Assembly: GCA_037957365.1 (NCBI GenBank)
Contig: JARHVA010001737.1
Coordinates: forward strand, 1,443,001-1,507,000
Length of the DNA stretch: 64,000 nucleotides
Source: Torreya grandis
Lineage: Eukaryota > Streptophyta > Pinopsida > Cupressales > Taxaceae
Direction of reading: 5' to 3'
A program made the translations under genes and the position numbers. Every line of letters begins with the position of its first letter. Within the stretch, counting starts at the first letter, position 1. Under the pieces are notes generated by a model. It had not been told where the DNA came from, ran no database searches, and saw nothing but the letters and a program-made list of their open reading frames with translations. Positions 36,066 to 48,698 of the stretch are shown here, piece after piece.

Positions 36066-37390
36066 CTTGTGTTTCCTTTTGGTAAAACCTTTTTTTGAAC
36101 CCCTCATTTTACAATATCAAACTTTAAGATTTTATTATCTCTTTCCCTCTAGGGTTTGATATTGTCTATGGTTTACATGTAATTTATGTAGGTTGTTTAT
36201 TTATTAATGTAATATTATTATCCCTAGATTCTTTTGCATTAATGTCATACTCTAGTGTATAAGTGATAGCTCATACTTTTTATGTATTATTTCATGATAT
36301 TAAAAATGTTTCTATGAATGTTGTGCATTTTCATTGTCTTGTAGATGATAGTAATTTTGTTGTAATGATGATATATCTAATTATTACTATAATGAATATG
36401 ACATAATTTAAAAATTAGGAAAACTAAATTTCAACCTTGTTGGACCAAATGAAAATTTAGATGATATGAATGTCATGGGTGTTGGTTGTCTTTATATGAT
36501 TCACCATGACTATGAAATACAAAATTTCAATATGAAAAAATAAATTAATAAGGAAATATGTATTATTAAGAAGAATAACTTAGATAAAATTGGTTTCATA
36601 CCTAAATTTATGCAACATAATGTGTAAAACATAATGAGAATGAAAATGTCAAAATTAAATGTCTTTATATTATTTTTTTGAATGCAAATAATGGTAATGA
36701 TTGTATTTATACTCTTTTTTTAAAATACAAATCTCAAAAGGGATAAAAATGTTGAAAATGATTGTCTTCCTCTTCTTTCCTTGAATGAAAATGTTGCAAA
36801 GGATTACTTGAACACAAATGTTGAAAACTATTATGTGCATACTCATTTGAATTTCCATATTGATAATGATGTCTCTTAGGATGAAATATATAACAATGAA
36901 ATTATTGAAAATCTTAAGAATCATGTTTTTTTTAAAACATCTTCCTTTGCACTAAAATTTTGAAAATGTTAAAATAAGTCATTAGCAAAGATTAGTCTTG
37001 TGTGTTATATTATGCTCCTATGTGTGGTAGTGATTTTTATCCTTCTCATTATAGCTCTAGTCCCCTTGTGTTACTATATTTGAAGCCAATAACAGAATTA
37101 GACCCTTGAATGAACCCCTTCATAGTTCAATTGTGCCAAAAAATGAGATGTTTACTATGATGCATGCAATAGGTGAGTTCCAAATACAATATTTATCTCT
37201 TGAATACATTGCATCCAATTCTTGGGTTGATTTTAATGTTATATATAGACAACATATTAGTTTTTAATGTTTGTTATTCTTCTCTCCCATGTGGGTATTT
37301 CATGCCAAAATATTATTTATTCAATGGGTGTGGAGATCAATATTTACATATAAATAACTTTAGTGTTTCTATTAATAAATATGGTTCTAA
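36066..37390. other. AT-rich region upstream of a gag remnant
   Basis: Weak plus-strand frames rich in Asn (about 36740-36930) may be the N-terminal part of the Gag at 37395, but no motif is diagnostic. Nothing else was recognised. Confidence 0.3.
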
Positions 37391-37394
37391 TGAT

Positions 37395-37690
37395 ATAATA
37401 TTTTTTTATGATATTTCCTAGAAGCTTAGCTAATCATGTTTTATATTGGTTTCACACTCTACCTAGTGGTTCCATACATATCTTCCTTAAATTGGAAGAG
37501 CCTTTTCTACCATGATTTATGAATATTAATGGACCACGTGCTAAATTTGAGTGCATTGCATTAATTCATCAATGTCAATCTAAGCATATTTATAATTATA
37601 TTCCTAGATTCAAGGGTATAATGTTTGATATAATAACTAAAAGATCTAGAGAGACAAAATATTTTTTGTAAATTATCTTACCTCTTCTCA
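37395..37690 (+). pseudogene. Ty3/gypsy Gag capsid-core remnant
   Basis: Translation gives SRSLANHVLYWFHTLPSGSI, then a Leu-x-x-PFLP stretch, ECIALIHQCQSK and YIPRFKGIM. This matches the retrotransposon Gag pattern (SL-G-A-x2-WF-x-LP-GSI, F-x3-F, L-x2-I-Q-x3-E, YI-RF-x3). One stop falls in the Phe-rich part. It belongs to an element distinct from those with LTRs here; the downstream proline/lysine-rich part runs to about 38100. Confidence 0.6.
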
Positions 37691-40221
37691 AGGATAAAGT
37701 TTTTTTTTCATTTTTATAAATATTTCAATACTATTTATTATGAGGTCACAACACTTGAAGATTAACTTTTAAAATCAGATGTAGTTAGATACAAGATGTA
37801 TGGTTCACATTATGCTTCATAATTATTCAAGTTTCAACACTAGTCATGAGTCAGTCAAGAATAAACCAAAACCATTGGCATATAATAGAATGACACCTAT
37901 AAAGTAACCTAAGCCTTCCTATAGTAGATCATGGTAATTTTAAAATCCCAAAGATAATCAAAGTTCAATATTGAAAATGTTACTTGATAATAAAATGATT
38001 GTCTTAAACTCTATTAAACATTATAATAGGACACATTTTCCTCAAACATATAATTCAAATTCTTTTTATGATTATTTCCAAAAAAAATCGCCCTAGGATA
38101 GATTTATTTATGAAGCTTAATTTTCACTATGGAAAATGGTCTTTTGAGTTAAATCTTCTTTAATTCTCTAATAATTTGAAAGATCTTTATTCAAATTACT
38201 AAATATAGAGTTATATTTTAAAGAGTGGTCTCACCCCACTATTTAAATTAAAACCTTATATATTCAAATTGAACCTAGCTAAAAGTAATTCTACGAGTAG
38301 CTCAAAATTATATTAAAAGTATTTCATTTTAACAAAAAAAGTGAACCAATGCTCTAATAAATATTTTATAAAATAAGTATCTAAAGTAAGTGAAGTACGT
38401 AAGGAAGCAATCGGTAGCATAAGAATCATGAAAATCTAAAAAAATGATTTAGCCACCAAAAATTGCATAGTTAATAGTAGGGAATAAAATGCATAGTTTT
38501 CATTTGAATCCCCTTTAATTGTGGTAGTGGGAAACTAATTTTTTACTTGTTCTTCCTCTTGCATTCTTATAGATATGTAATTACCTCATTTCAACAAAGT
38601 GTGTATTTTTTGGACTTGTAAAGTCTCTTGAATTCACATAATTTAGTTTTGAGCCTCTACTATTTTATTATGTAAATAATATGTTTATCCCTCTTATTAA
38701 AATAAAATGTGTATATAAATAAGATCATGATTCTAAATTAGATAATAAAAAAAGAATGTTAAACCTGTTGGGTGAATATTTTGTCGACTAGCTAACTGGT
38801 GAGCAAAATAGTTCCTATCACCACAGCATAGGGAGATTGGTCATCCAGGTGTGCAATTTTACTACATCAATAGGGGACAAATCTCTCATCTCATCAAGGG
38901 GAGGTTCCCTATTCAATATACGGAGGCTATATGCTATATATATAAGTAGAAAGTAAGACACAGGGGTGGGATAAACCATCCATCTCTCTTTTTTCAAAGA
39001 TGATGTTAACAAATAGAGGAGAAATCCTGGGTGATTGGTGAAGGTAATTTTCTTATTTCAGAAGTAACATTCAGCCAAGATCCAGATCTCTTTCTGGATA
39101 ATAGAAATCCTGGTGAAGTGACAGAAGGCACTTCTCTTCTTTCAAAAGTGCTTGTTCTTGCAAACAACAGGAATCTTTCTGGTAGGATAAGTAACAGGGT
39201 GCCAAGGGCGTAGCAACCAGCAATCTAAGATGTAGCACAAAGTCTCCACCTTGATTGCCCAAGAGTGAGATATGAAAAATAACGGGGGCACAAAGTCATC
39301 CCAAGGTCCTTTACACAGAAATAGAAAATAAAAACACACACTAAAAACAATTATGTTAGCACAAAGTCTGAAAGTAACTAGTTTCAGGACACCTTCCTTA
39401 TCACTTTCACTAGCTCTACTTGTTAAATTAAATAAACAAGAACACATTCAGAAAATAGACATAAGAACAATCTCCTAAAATGATACAAGTTATACATCTC
39501 AAAGTCTACAAATCACTTGCTTTCTCATTCAGGTAAAATAATATGAAATACAATCTGAGCTCAAAGTCTCAGTATTCGCCTTTCAATTTGGGTAGAGTTT
39601 TGCTTCTGTATTGGGAAGATCTCCTTTCAAATGATACATGAGGTTACATTATATAGAGGCCTAAGGGAAGTTTGGCACTTTTTCCCATGGAGCGACCCAT
39701 GCTGTGCATTAATGCCTTGGATGCATTTTTGATTCTGTCAGGAAGGGCCATGCTGGAGCAGGGTGGTTGCCTTAACTATGGCATGTTGGTTCATCTCCTT
39801 TGTCTACTCCTGAGCTTGGATTACTCATTCCATCACTTTCTAGCTGCATAACTATCTACTCTACCTTTATTCCAAAGGGGACAAATAGGATGCGCTTTTA
39901 ATGTTTGCAAGCCCCAAATATCTACCTGGTAAACTGCTTCACCTACTGGAATTAATTCTTGCTGAGTTTCCCTCTTTGTCTCTTCTCATTTGGCTCTAGA
40001 TTTTGGGTCTTTGAATGCATTCAGGTCTATATTTAAAATTTTCAAAGCTCAATAGACACTTCCTCATAGCAAATTTGCTGCCTGCGGGTCTTTTATCTTT
40101 TGAAAGTTACTGACTAGCTAGTCATCCTAAATTTGATGTTTGTGGGCCTATCATTCTTCTCAGAAACTCCCTTTATGTCTTTCTCACTTGCTATGGTAGC
40201 TTTTTTCTATGACACAGGTGA

Positions 40222-40820
40222 GGACACATGGTAGCATCCACATCTTTGAAATAGGCTTATTTAAATAAGCTTTGAAACTTGTTAGAGACCGTTGGCACAG
40301 ATGCAGACACTTGGTAGCTTCTACTACACTGGGATGGGAAATGTGGTGAGTTTTGTGGCATTGAAACTTGTTGGAGGCTGTGTCTCAACTCGTGACACTT
40401 GGCAACTTTCACTACATTTTGAGGCTCGACCCTTTATTTCCTTCAGACAAAATGTTTAAAGGAATTCCTTCAAATAGTTTGTCTAAAAGAATTACTTCGG
40501 ACAAGAAATCTTTCCTTGAATCTACATCTCTATGTTGGGAGTGCCCCATTTTTGACACATGGCACATTCTACCATTTTTATCTAGAGACACGTAGCATCT
40601 TCCACTGAATCTTATTACAACCTCCCACCTGTGACACTTGGCACTTCTCACTCTCAAGCTTTTCTGACATCATAGAAACGTTTGGGGTTCACTTGGGTTC
40701 TTACAGATGATGAAACTTGGAGGCTTTTGACAAGCTTTACAAGGGACACGAGGTAGTATCCACCACTCTTTGAAACAAAGTATAAGGTGTCTCAACAGAC
40801 AACACTTGGTAGCTTTTGCT
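40222..40820. repeat. Nine G-box-like LTR subrepeats
   Basis: Copies of about 20 bases near consensus GACAC(G/T)TGG(T/C)AGCTTCCAC start at about 40222, 40305, 40392, 40553, 40586, 40631, 40710, 40744 and 40799. The equivalent of the 40553 copy in the other LTR (53832) reads TGACACGTGGCAC, a perfect G-box/ABRE-like core. Whether they act as enhancers is not shown by the sequence. Confidence 0.6.
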
Positions 40821-40877
40821 CATCCTTTTCTTTTGTGCACTCCTTTCCTTGACTGAGGCTGCCTTTGAACTCGTGAA

Positions 40878-41070
40878 CCCATTGAATATATGAAGTAGTT
40901 CAAGGTTCAACAGTTCGATTGGTTCATTCTTTTGACTTGGCTGAGTCCTTTTGATATCTTTGAACCAAATGCATTGAACTGTTTGGACATTGAACCCATT
41001 GAACTAATGAACCAAAATGGTTCAAAGTTCAATGGTTTAAGGGTTCAATGGTTCAATCCTTGCTTAGATG
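40878..41070. repeat. GGTTCAA/TTGAACC array in element 3 LTR
   Basis: A cluster of TTGAACC (or TTGAAC) words on the left and GGTTCAA words on the right, ending in a 9-base tandem GGTTCAATG. The two words are reverse complements, so the block can fold back. The other LTR has the same block at 54140-54345 with one extra tandem copy. Confidence 0.65.
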
Positions 41071-41554
41071 CTTTCCGATAGACATTTTTGATTAAACCAA
41101 GGTGCTGACCCAATCCTAAAGATGACCAAGTATTGAAAATTGGTTCTTTTGATTAAACTCACCTACAGAAGCCTTTGAACCTGTTGAACCTGCTAATCCC
41201 TTTACTGAAAAAGCTTGAAAAATGAGGAATTTGAAAGCTCAAAACAAATTTCAAGAAGGGAAGAGATTATTTTTGGCTGTGTAGGACCAAAATAGTCATA
41301 TGATGTCCCAAAAATTAGAAGTCATTTTTTGAGGATAACAGATGGCTCTAGTTGGGGAACTACCTTCAGTTGCAAACTTGAAACACAACTGAGGGGAGTA
41401 GAAACCAGAATCTCCAGTGCCTTGGAGTATGCCATTGGGCTATGGAGTCATGCTACCCAAAAATAAAGGCTCCAAAAAATGAAAATAAAAAGAACAAAAT
41501 AGGAACAAAAGACTATACAAAAATTCATATGTACAGGGGAGCTCATCCAATACT

Positions 41555-41975
41555 TCAAGAGTTGAAGTGCTTCAAATGCTGCCCATTGTGAGGTAGAGAA
41601 AAGAGAGTGCCATCTTGATATTTCAATAGGAAACTATTTTCACCATTGAGTTGATGAATGGTAAAAGGGCCCCTCCATAGTGAATCAAACTTTCCATGCA
41701 TCCCCTTTGGTTATCTTCTCTTGTCCCACAGCAGGACTTGATCTCCAATTTGGAAATCATGGTTCTTTGCTTTTTGGTCGAAGAGCTTCTTCACCAGACC
41801 TTGATGGGTGGTAATTTGGTCCACCACTATAGTTCTCTACTCTTCTAGCTCAGTTAGGCATATGATCCTCTTATCAAGGGTGCTTTCATATGTTTGATCT
41901 TCAATTGCCTTAGCCAATTTCAATGTTGGCAATTCTAGGGTGATTGGTATTTCAGCATTGTGTCCATAAAGGAGT
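41555..41975 (-). pseudogene. Element 3 integrase C-terminal part
   Basis: Minus-strand translation shows YGHNAEIPI, LLWDKR-PKGMHGKFDSLW, RGPF and HNGQHLKHFNS before TGA at 41557-41555. This matches the end of plant Ty3/gypsy integrase (GD-VL, GKF---W-GPF, L---DG, VNG--LK-Y). It continues from the core at 41975-42440 and marks the end of pol. Confidence 0.7.
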
Positions 41976-42440
41976 TAGAAAGCAGAAATACCAATTGCCC
42001 TCTTTGGCATAATTATGTCTTCCCATAGGGCATCAACCAATGCTTTATGCCACATCCTTTGGTTGTCATCCACCAACTTCTTGATGATAGCCACCAGGTT
42101 CTTATTGCTTGACTCAGCCTGTCCATTCCCTTCTGGAAAGTAATCAGAAGAGTGGGAGAGTGTAATTCTGTAGTAAAAAAAATTGAGTAATCTCCTAGGA
42201 AGTGAAACAAGTTTCATTGTCAGTAACAATCTTAGTTGGAACCCCAAACCTAGATATTATGTTCTCTTTGAGGAAATTACATACTACTTCAGAAGTAGCA
42301 TGTTTGGTTAGAACAGCTTCTACCCATTTGGTGAAGTAGTCTGTTGCCATGAGGACATAGTCATGCCTAGCACTTGAAGATGGGTTTATAGCTTCAATAA
42401 AATCAATTCGCCATTGCTGGAATGGCTCCTCTATGATCAC
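41975..42440 (-). pseudogene. Element 3 integrase core
   Basis: WRIDFIEAI (Asp codon about 42404), ATDYFTKWVEA, IVTDNE (Asp about 42221) and, in a shifted frame, GNGQAESSNK (Glu about 42115) supply the D-D-35-E triad of a retroviral-type integrase. A frameshift near 42195 separates the second Asp from the Glu, so the protein is broken although the three catalytic residues are kept. Confidence 0.85.
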
Positions 42441-42701
42441 TAGTTTGAGGGGCAGGGAATCTAACTTGAGCCTTCCAACAAATTACTAGCACAATTCACA
42501 TCCCCTGACCCACTTATACGCATCTTGAAAGAGAGTTGGCCAGTAGTACCTCGCTCGCAAAATTGTATGGGTAGTCACAGGAGCAAAAAAATTTCCCCCA
42601 CAAGACAAATTGTGGAAATACTTTAGAAGTTGGCTTTTTTGATCTTTGTCCACACAGTGAAGGAAAACTCCATCAAGGCTCCTCTTGTATAGGTTGTTGT
42701 C

Positions 42702-43430
42702 CTAGAAGACAAAATTTGCAGCTTTCAGCTTGATGGTTCTCCTTTCTTTATAAGATAGGTGAGCAGGACACTCATCATAAATGAGAAAATGAGCAATACC
42801 TAAATACCACTCATTCATGGTGGAGACAAAGAGGATTGTTGGTGTGTCTCCCACCTTTGATTCTTCATGCTTTGTTCCTCTTGGCTCATTATCAGTAATT
42901 AATTGGCATAGCCCCTTTCCATGCACCAGCTTTGTGGCCTTAATGACCAGGTCAAACTCCTTAATCTTAGTGACCCAATTTCCTCTATTTATCCCAAACT
43001 CTTGCCAAGTTAGTATGGATTTGATTATGGTGCAAGAAACCAAGGTAGTTGTATGTGAATTCAAGATGTAAAAGTGAAAATGCTTCACTACCTTCACCAC
43101 TACATAAGCATGCTTCTCCATGTTCAAGTACTTCAACTCATGAGCTTTGAGAGGACATCTCATGAAGAAAATGGGAGATTCTATACCTTCTTTATTCTGT
43201 TGAATCAGAATTGTTGAAAGTGTATGTTCTAAAGCATAGCTGTAAATGGTGAACTCTATGTTATAGTCTGGACAAGCCAGAATTGGAGCATGGGCAATGG
43301 CAGTCTTGATATCCTCAAATTCTGACTTGCCTTCTTCAATCCAGTTGAAGGTGGCCTTTCCCTTCATCATGTTTACAATGTGCTTAGTCTTCTTAGCAAA
43401 CTCAAGGATGAACCTCCGTAAGAAATTCAC
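42702..43430 (-). pseudogene. Element 3 degenerate RNase H and linker
   Basis: A 242-codon open stretch after reverse transcriptase. It starts NFLRRFILEFA, which is the reverse transcriptase thumb/connection. It then matches the RT-linked RNase H (PDYNIEFTIYSYALEHTLS, ILIQQNKEG, PIFFMRC, LKYLNMEKHAYVVV), but the first catalytic Asp is replaced (YSYA). Loss of this domain's active site is known in Tat elements that gained a second RNase H, and such a second domain is present at 44625. Confidence 0.75.
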
Positions 43431-43433
43431 CTT

Positions 43434-44303
43434 TCAGAAAAAGGAGTGAATAGCAGTCTTACTTATGGGCAAGGTAAGTTCTTGGATAGACTTGACTCTG
43501 TCTGAGTCAATCTCTATGCCTCCTTTGGACATAATGTGTCTGAGAAGTTTCCCCTCTGTTACTCCAAAGACTGACTTCTTGGAGTTTAAGGAAATGCCAT
43601 TCTGGCGGCAGCGTTCTAGCACTTGTTGTAAATAGTGCACATGGTCTAGGTGATGCTTAGAAAAGACAGTCAAGTCATCAAGATAAACTACAATGAACTT
43701 ACCCATCTCATCCTTGAAGGTGAGGTCCATTGCTCTTTGGAAGGTGTCACTAGAATTTATCAAGCCAAAAGGCATCTTTTAATATGCAAATGTGCCCCAA
43801 GGTGTGGTGAAAGCAGTCTTATGCTGGTCTGCCTCACCAACTTCAACCTGATTATATCCTGAGAAGCCATCTAGCATTGATAACATCTTCAAGCCCATCA
43901 TTGTCTATAGCACTTGATCCATGATTGGCAAAGGATAATTATCCTTCAAAGATGCCTAATTCAAATTTATAAAATCCACACAAAGGTGAATTTCACCATT
44001 CTTCTTCCTTACAGGCACTATATTGGCAATCCATGTGGAATGATGGATTGGGAAGATTATCCTAGCATTTAGCATTTTTTGTATTTCAGATAGAATAGTA
44101 CCTAATATTTTTAGATTATAATGCCTGGACTTTTGCCTGTAAGGTGTTGAATCAACCTTGAGAGGAATGTCATGTTGAATTTTATCAGGCCAGAGTGAAT
44201 TCAGGTCATCATAAAAGTACACTAGGGCATCCATGTACTGGTTGAGCAAAGTGGTGAACTTGAAATGCTCTTCAGGAGTATAGCATTTCCCAATGTTCAC
44301 CAT
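43434..44303 (-). pseudogene. Element 3 reverse transcriptase
   Basis: From ARIIFPIHHSTWIANIVPVR and GEIHLCVDFINLN through MPFGLINSSDTFQRAMD to VVYLDDLTVFS, where the YLDD catalytic box is at about 43685-43674, and then FGVTEGKLLRHIMSK. This is a typical Ty3/gypsy reverse transcriptase. The frame is shared with the neighbouring protease and integrase and is broken by stops between 43775 and 43956. Confidence 0.9.
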
Positions 44304-44624
44304 CTTGGGGCCTTCCTTGGTTCCTAGATTTACTTGATCAAACTCCTAAGAGGAGCTTGAATCTATTTGCTTATATTTATTGAATCTATCATGCTTATCA
44401 AACAGCTTCTCAAGGGAAACCAAGCCTTTGGGAATCTTATTCCCTTTTAGTTGCAAGAAGTCCTCACCTATGCTTGAACTTGATTCAGGAGCTTATTCAT
44501 ACTTTTGAGGTTCACTGCCTTCGAAATGCAACCGTTCAAAGCTATCCCTTTGCTCCAGGAATGCAATGATTTGATTGTCATTGTTGAACACTTGCCAATG
44601 ATTGGCATTATCAGGCACACTTGG

Positions 44625-45060
44625 CTATAAGACCAGCTCAATGGTGTACCTGTCTCTTTTGAAGTCTAGGTGGGGAACCAAGAGAGTAGCTGAAACAGCC
44701 AGTGCATCAGCCCAGTCATTGAATTCTCTGGGAACTATAGAGATGTTGAAAGCATCAAAGTTTTCAATTTGGTCCCAAACTAGATTACAGTAGTGGCACA
44801 ATCTTTCATTCTTGGTTTGATATAGGTTCCTCACTTGATAAACCACTAGTTCGACATCTCCTTTAGCATGAAGGAGCTTGATGCCTTTGTCTCGAGCAGC
44901 TCTCAATCTAACCAACAAAGACTCATATTCAGCTATGTTATTCATGTTGTTGAATTATAACTTATAAGATGAAGGAAAAATATCTCCTTGAGGAGATATT
45001 AACATAACCCCGGCTCTTAAACAAGTAGAGGAGCAGCTGCCATCAAATTCAAGAATCCAT
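44625..45060 (-). pseudogene. Element 3 second RNase H (aRNH-like), upstream of RT
   Basis: WILEFDGSCSS (Asp about 45044), NNIAEYESLLVRLRAA, LHAKGDVELVVYQV and NDWADALAVSA provide the D-E-D-D residues of a type I RNase H. The form matches the archaeal-like RNase H acquired by plant Tat elements. Only one stop (44957-44955) falls inside. It lies between protease and reverse transcriptase, not after the RT-linked RNase H as is usual for Tat. Confidence 0.8.
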
Positions 45061-45359
45061 ACCTCATTTGATACTAATTTTCTTTTGGATTCTTCTTCAT
45101 TCAGAGGTAGAGATACTTCCACACTTGCCTTGTGCTCTTCCCATTCTTCTATTTTTTTAGTTGAAGGCATTTCCAAATTGTCACCTGTAGGAGCTTTATC
45201 AGATGTCTTGTGAACTCCATCCATGGATAGAAAGTTGTTACCCATGCCTGAAGACTCAAATAGAATTTGAGCTTTAAGTGATGAGGTCTGGGTAACCATA
45301 TATTTTGCTTCCTTCTCAAGAAGTAGCCTCTTCATAATGCCTTTGACTAGAATCCTCAC

Positions 45360-45710
45360 CTCAAATAAATCCATGCTCAATTCACCACCAACATCTCTAT
45401 AAAAATTATGTCTAAGAAGGATGCCATATGATGTTAGGACGTCAGCTATCAAGACAGTCATCGTGATTCTTTTGTCTGGGAACGCTGCAAACACAAATTG
45501 GGCATCTTTAATTTGTCTCAATAGAAGTACTTGTTTATTCTCCATGGAGAAGCATCTACCAAAAGTCTTGGTCAATGTGAGGTCAAGGGATTCAGCCACT
45601 TTAGTAGGCATGACATTATCTAAAGCTCTAGAATCAATGATGCAATTATTCAGCTGATATCCATTTATTAGCAATGAGACATAAAAGGGTTCAGTCCTAC
45701 CAGGAGCAGT
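45360..45710 (-). pseudogene. Element 3 protease (retropepsin)
   Basis: NGYQLNNCIIDSRALDNVMP contains the active-site triad as DSR where DSG is expected. It is followed by LTLTKTFGRCFSM, AAFPDKRITMTVLIAD and SYGILLRHNFYRDVGGELSM, the layout of plant Ty3/gypsy retropepsin. The Gly to Arg change should abolish activity. Confidence 0.75.
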
Positions 45711-46251
45711 AGGAGGGTAATGACAAGATTTTTCCTGGTGGGGGCATTACTGGGGGAATCGTGTGTCACTTTAGGAACCGCTTGTTCAACAAGGATGGCC
45801 TAGTTTTTAACACATTGAACCAGTTTGTCTAATTACTCAGGATGGGACTACAAAAATTCAAATTCAGACATTTGAATCTTGGTTTTCTTTATGTGGTCAA
45901 TGATATCAAATGTTTGGAATGAGCTAGGAGTAGTGGATGGGAGTTCATCCTTTTGAGTTTGATAAGGGGAGGACTAGACTGTGAATTTGAAGTAGAAGGC
46001 ATAGGGGCATTTGAGGTACTTACCTTTCTTGCAATCACTGAGTCCTTTGGCTAGAAAGGAAGAGTGGACCCCCGCTTAGCAATTGAAACTGTTGGTTGAG
46101 GTCACTCCTCTGCTTTCTCTTTTTCAGCTTGTTGAGCTGCTTGATTCTTAGACTGGGTGAATATAGCATAAGACCCCTTAGCTGCATTGCCTTCACTTCT
46201 GGGTTCATCGTGACAGTTCAAGAAACAGATATGGGGGTCACCAGCTAATTC

Positions 46252-47500
46252 TTATTCTTCCTCAATGAAGAGATTAGCATCATCTTCAAGATTCAACTTA
46301 GGCTGGAATGAGAAATCTGATTCAGCTTCAAGATATCCAACTGTTGAGTTATTTGGAGGTGCTTCAAGGGCGAGTTTCCTATGTGGAAGAGGAAGGCAAT
46401 TTAACTCTCCTTGATTCCTAGCATCATGGCCTTGGTAGGATTGATTAGGTAATGTCCTCCTTGGTACATCTCTATATGAAGGAGTAGATGACATACCTTA
46501 CACCATTTGCTTTCTAAGAGCTAGCACTTCATTTGTCAACTTTTGCACCATTGGGTCAGTGATGGATGTAGATGAGTATTCAAAAGATGAAGAGGATTTT
46601 CCTTTATTAGGGTCCCTCCTTATTTTTCCAGCCAAGATAAGGTCATCTTCTACCTCAATAGCCAAGACTTGAGTAGTAGCAAGGTCTATATGTCTAGCCC
46701 ATCTCAGCAAGAAACTCACTTCAGGTAGCTGTGAGTTGATGAAGAAACACTTAAGATTTTGAGGTGTCGACTGGGCAACCATGGGAATCTTGTGCCTCAG
46801 CTTGTCAAACCTGGCAATGAAGTCCCTCATAGGTTCATGGGGCTCCTTTTTCATTTGTGTGAGTTGGGCCAGTAAGGCATGCGCATATTTTGTAGGCTTG
46901 AACTTGGCTTCAAACTTGTCTTTCAAAGTGTCCCAATCAGTCACTGACCAAGCTTGTAGATGGTAGAACCAGTCTACAACAGCGCCTTGTAGTGTCTCTA
47001 TGAATAGCCTGATTGTTATGTCTTCATACGCCATGCCTATTACACCATAGGCTATGCTAAAAGTTGTAATGTGTTCATCAGGATGAACTTTTCCATCACC
47101 AAAGAATTTGGAAAAATTCTTTCTTGAACTACATGGAAGCTCATGTAGAGGTGGAGTTAAATTAAGTGGACCAAAAGAGTTACCCTAGGGGCCTTGAGCC
47201 ATGATTTGATTATGTAAAAGTGGTATCACAAATCTGGGTGGAGAATGGATAGGCAAAGCTCTGCTAGCAGCAAAAAAAGAAGCTTTATCTTGTGTTGGTG
47301 ACCTGGTAGGGCTAGGAGGAAGACTCCTAGTTCGTTGAAGGTGAGGTTGTGGAAGAAATAACTCAAAATTACTCTACTGCACCAACTCAAAAGTAGGGTC
47401 AACAACACCTTGAGATTTATGGCTTTTGATATATCGTGGAGTTGCCAGATTATGAAACAAAAATAGAAAAGGATGGGACCTACTTCAATTTGAATCTTGA
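46252..47500 (-). pseudogene. Element 3 gag
   Basis: The longest open part (47034-46498) reads IRLFIETLQGAVVDWFYHL, W-TLKDKFEAKF, MRDFIARFDKLRHKIP and is a typical retrotransposon Gag capsid core. The same frame extends right through a stop (about 47187) to near 47455 and left to 46252 and beyond. A frameshift near 45900 leads to pol. No clear zinc knuckle was seen. Confidence 0.8.
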
Positions 47501-48698
47501 GGCTTCAAACTGCTTGTCCGTCTTCAACGAAGTCAACAAAAATTATTGGGTGAATATTTTGTCGACCAGCTAACTGATGAGCAAAATAGTTCCCATCACC
47601 ACAGCATAGGGAGATTGGTCATCTAGGTGTGCAGTTTTACTACATCAACAAGGGACAAATCTCTCATCTCATCAAGGGGAGGTTCCCTATTCAATATACA
47701 AAGGCTATATACTATATATATAAGTATAAAGTAAGACACAGGGGTGGGATAAACCATACATCTCTCTTTTTTCAAAGATGATGTTAACAAATAGAGGAGA
47801 AATCTTGGGTGATTGGTGAAAGCACTTCTCTTCTTTCAGAAGTAACATTTAGCCAAGAGCTAGATCCATTCCTAGATAGTAGAAATCTTGGTGAAGCAAT
47901 AGAAGGCACTTCTCTTCTTTTAGAAGTGTTTGTTCTTGTAAATAACAAGAATCTTTCTAGTAGGATAAGTAATAGGGTGACAAGGGCATAGTAACTAGCA
48001 ATCTAAGATATAGCACAAAGTCTCCACTTTGACTGCCAAAGAGTGAGATATGAAGAACAATGGGGGCACAAAGTCATCTCAAGGTCCTTTACATAGAAAC
48101 AAAAAATAAAAACACACACTAAAAACAATTATGTTAGCACAAAGTCTGAAAGTAACTAGTTTCAGGACACCTTCCTTATCACTTTCACTAGCTCTACTTG
48201 TTAAATTAAATAAACAAGAACACATTCAGAAAATAGACATAAGAACAATCTCCTAAAATGATACAAGCTATACATCTCAAAGTCTACAAATCACTTGCTT
48301 TCTCATTCAGGTAAAATAATATGAAATACAATCTGAGCTCAAAGTCTCAGTATTCGCCTTTCAATTTGGGTAGAGTTTTGCTTCTGTATTGGGAAGATCT
48401 CCTTTCAAATGATACATGAGGTTACATTATATAGAGGCCTAAGGGAAGTTTGGCACTTTTTCCCATGGAGCGACCCATGTTGTGCATTAATGCCTTGGAT
48501 GCATATTTGATTCTGTCAGGAAGGGCCATGCTGGAGCAGGGTGGTTGCCTTAACTATGGCATGTTGGTTCATCTCCTTTGTCTACTCTCAAGCCTGAATT
48601 ACTCATTCCATCACCTACTAGCTGCACAATTGTCTACTCTACCTTTATTCCAAAGGGGACAAATAAGATGCGCTTTCAATGTTTGTAGGCCCCAAATA

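Larger units (their letters stand above)
38766..41340 (-). repeat. Element 3 3' LTR
   Basis: A 2575-base copy beginning TGTTGGG and ending GAGGATAACA. It has no copia insertion, so it shows the empty target site (about 39909-39925). It carries about nine GACACNTGG-type subrepeats (40222-40820) and a GGTTCAA/TTGAACC array (40878-41070). Between about 39310 and 39790 it is nearly identical to the other LTR; outside that patch it differs by about 6 percent. Confidence 0.85.

Noticed and set aside
41341..41365. Polypurine tract of element 3
   Set aside because: The minus strand next to the LTR is not purine-rich, so no tract can be claimed.
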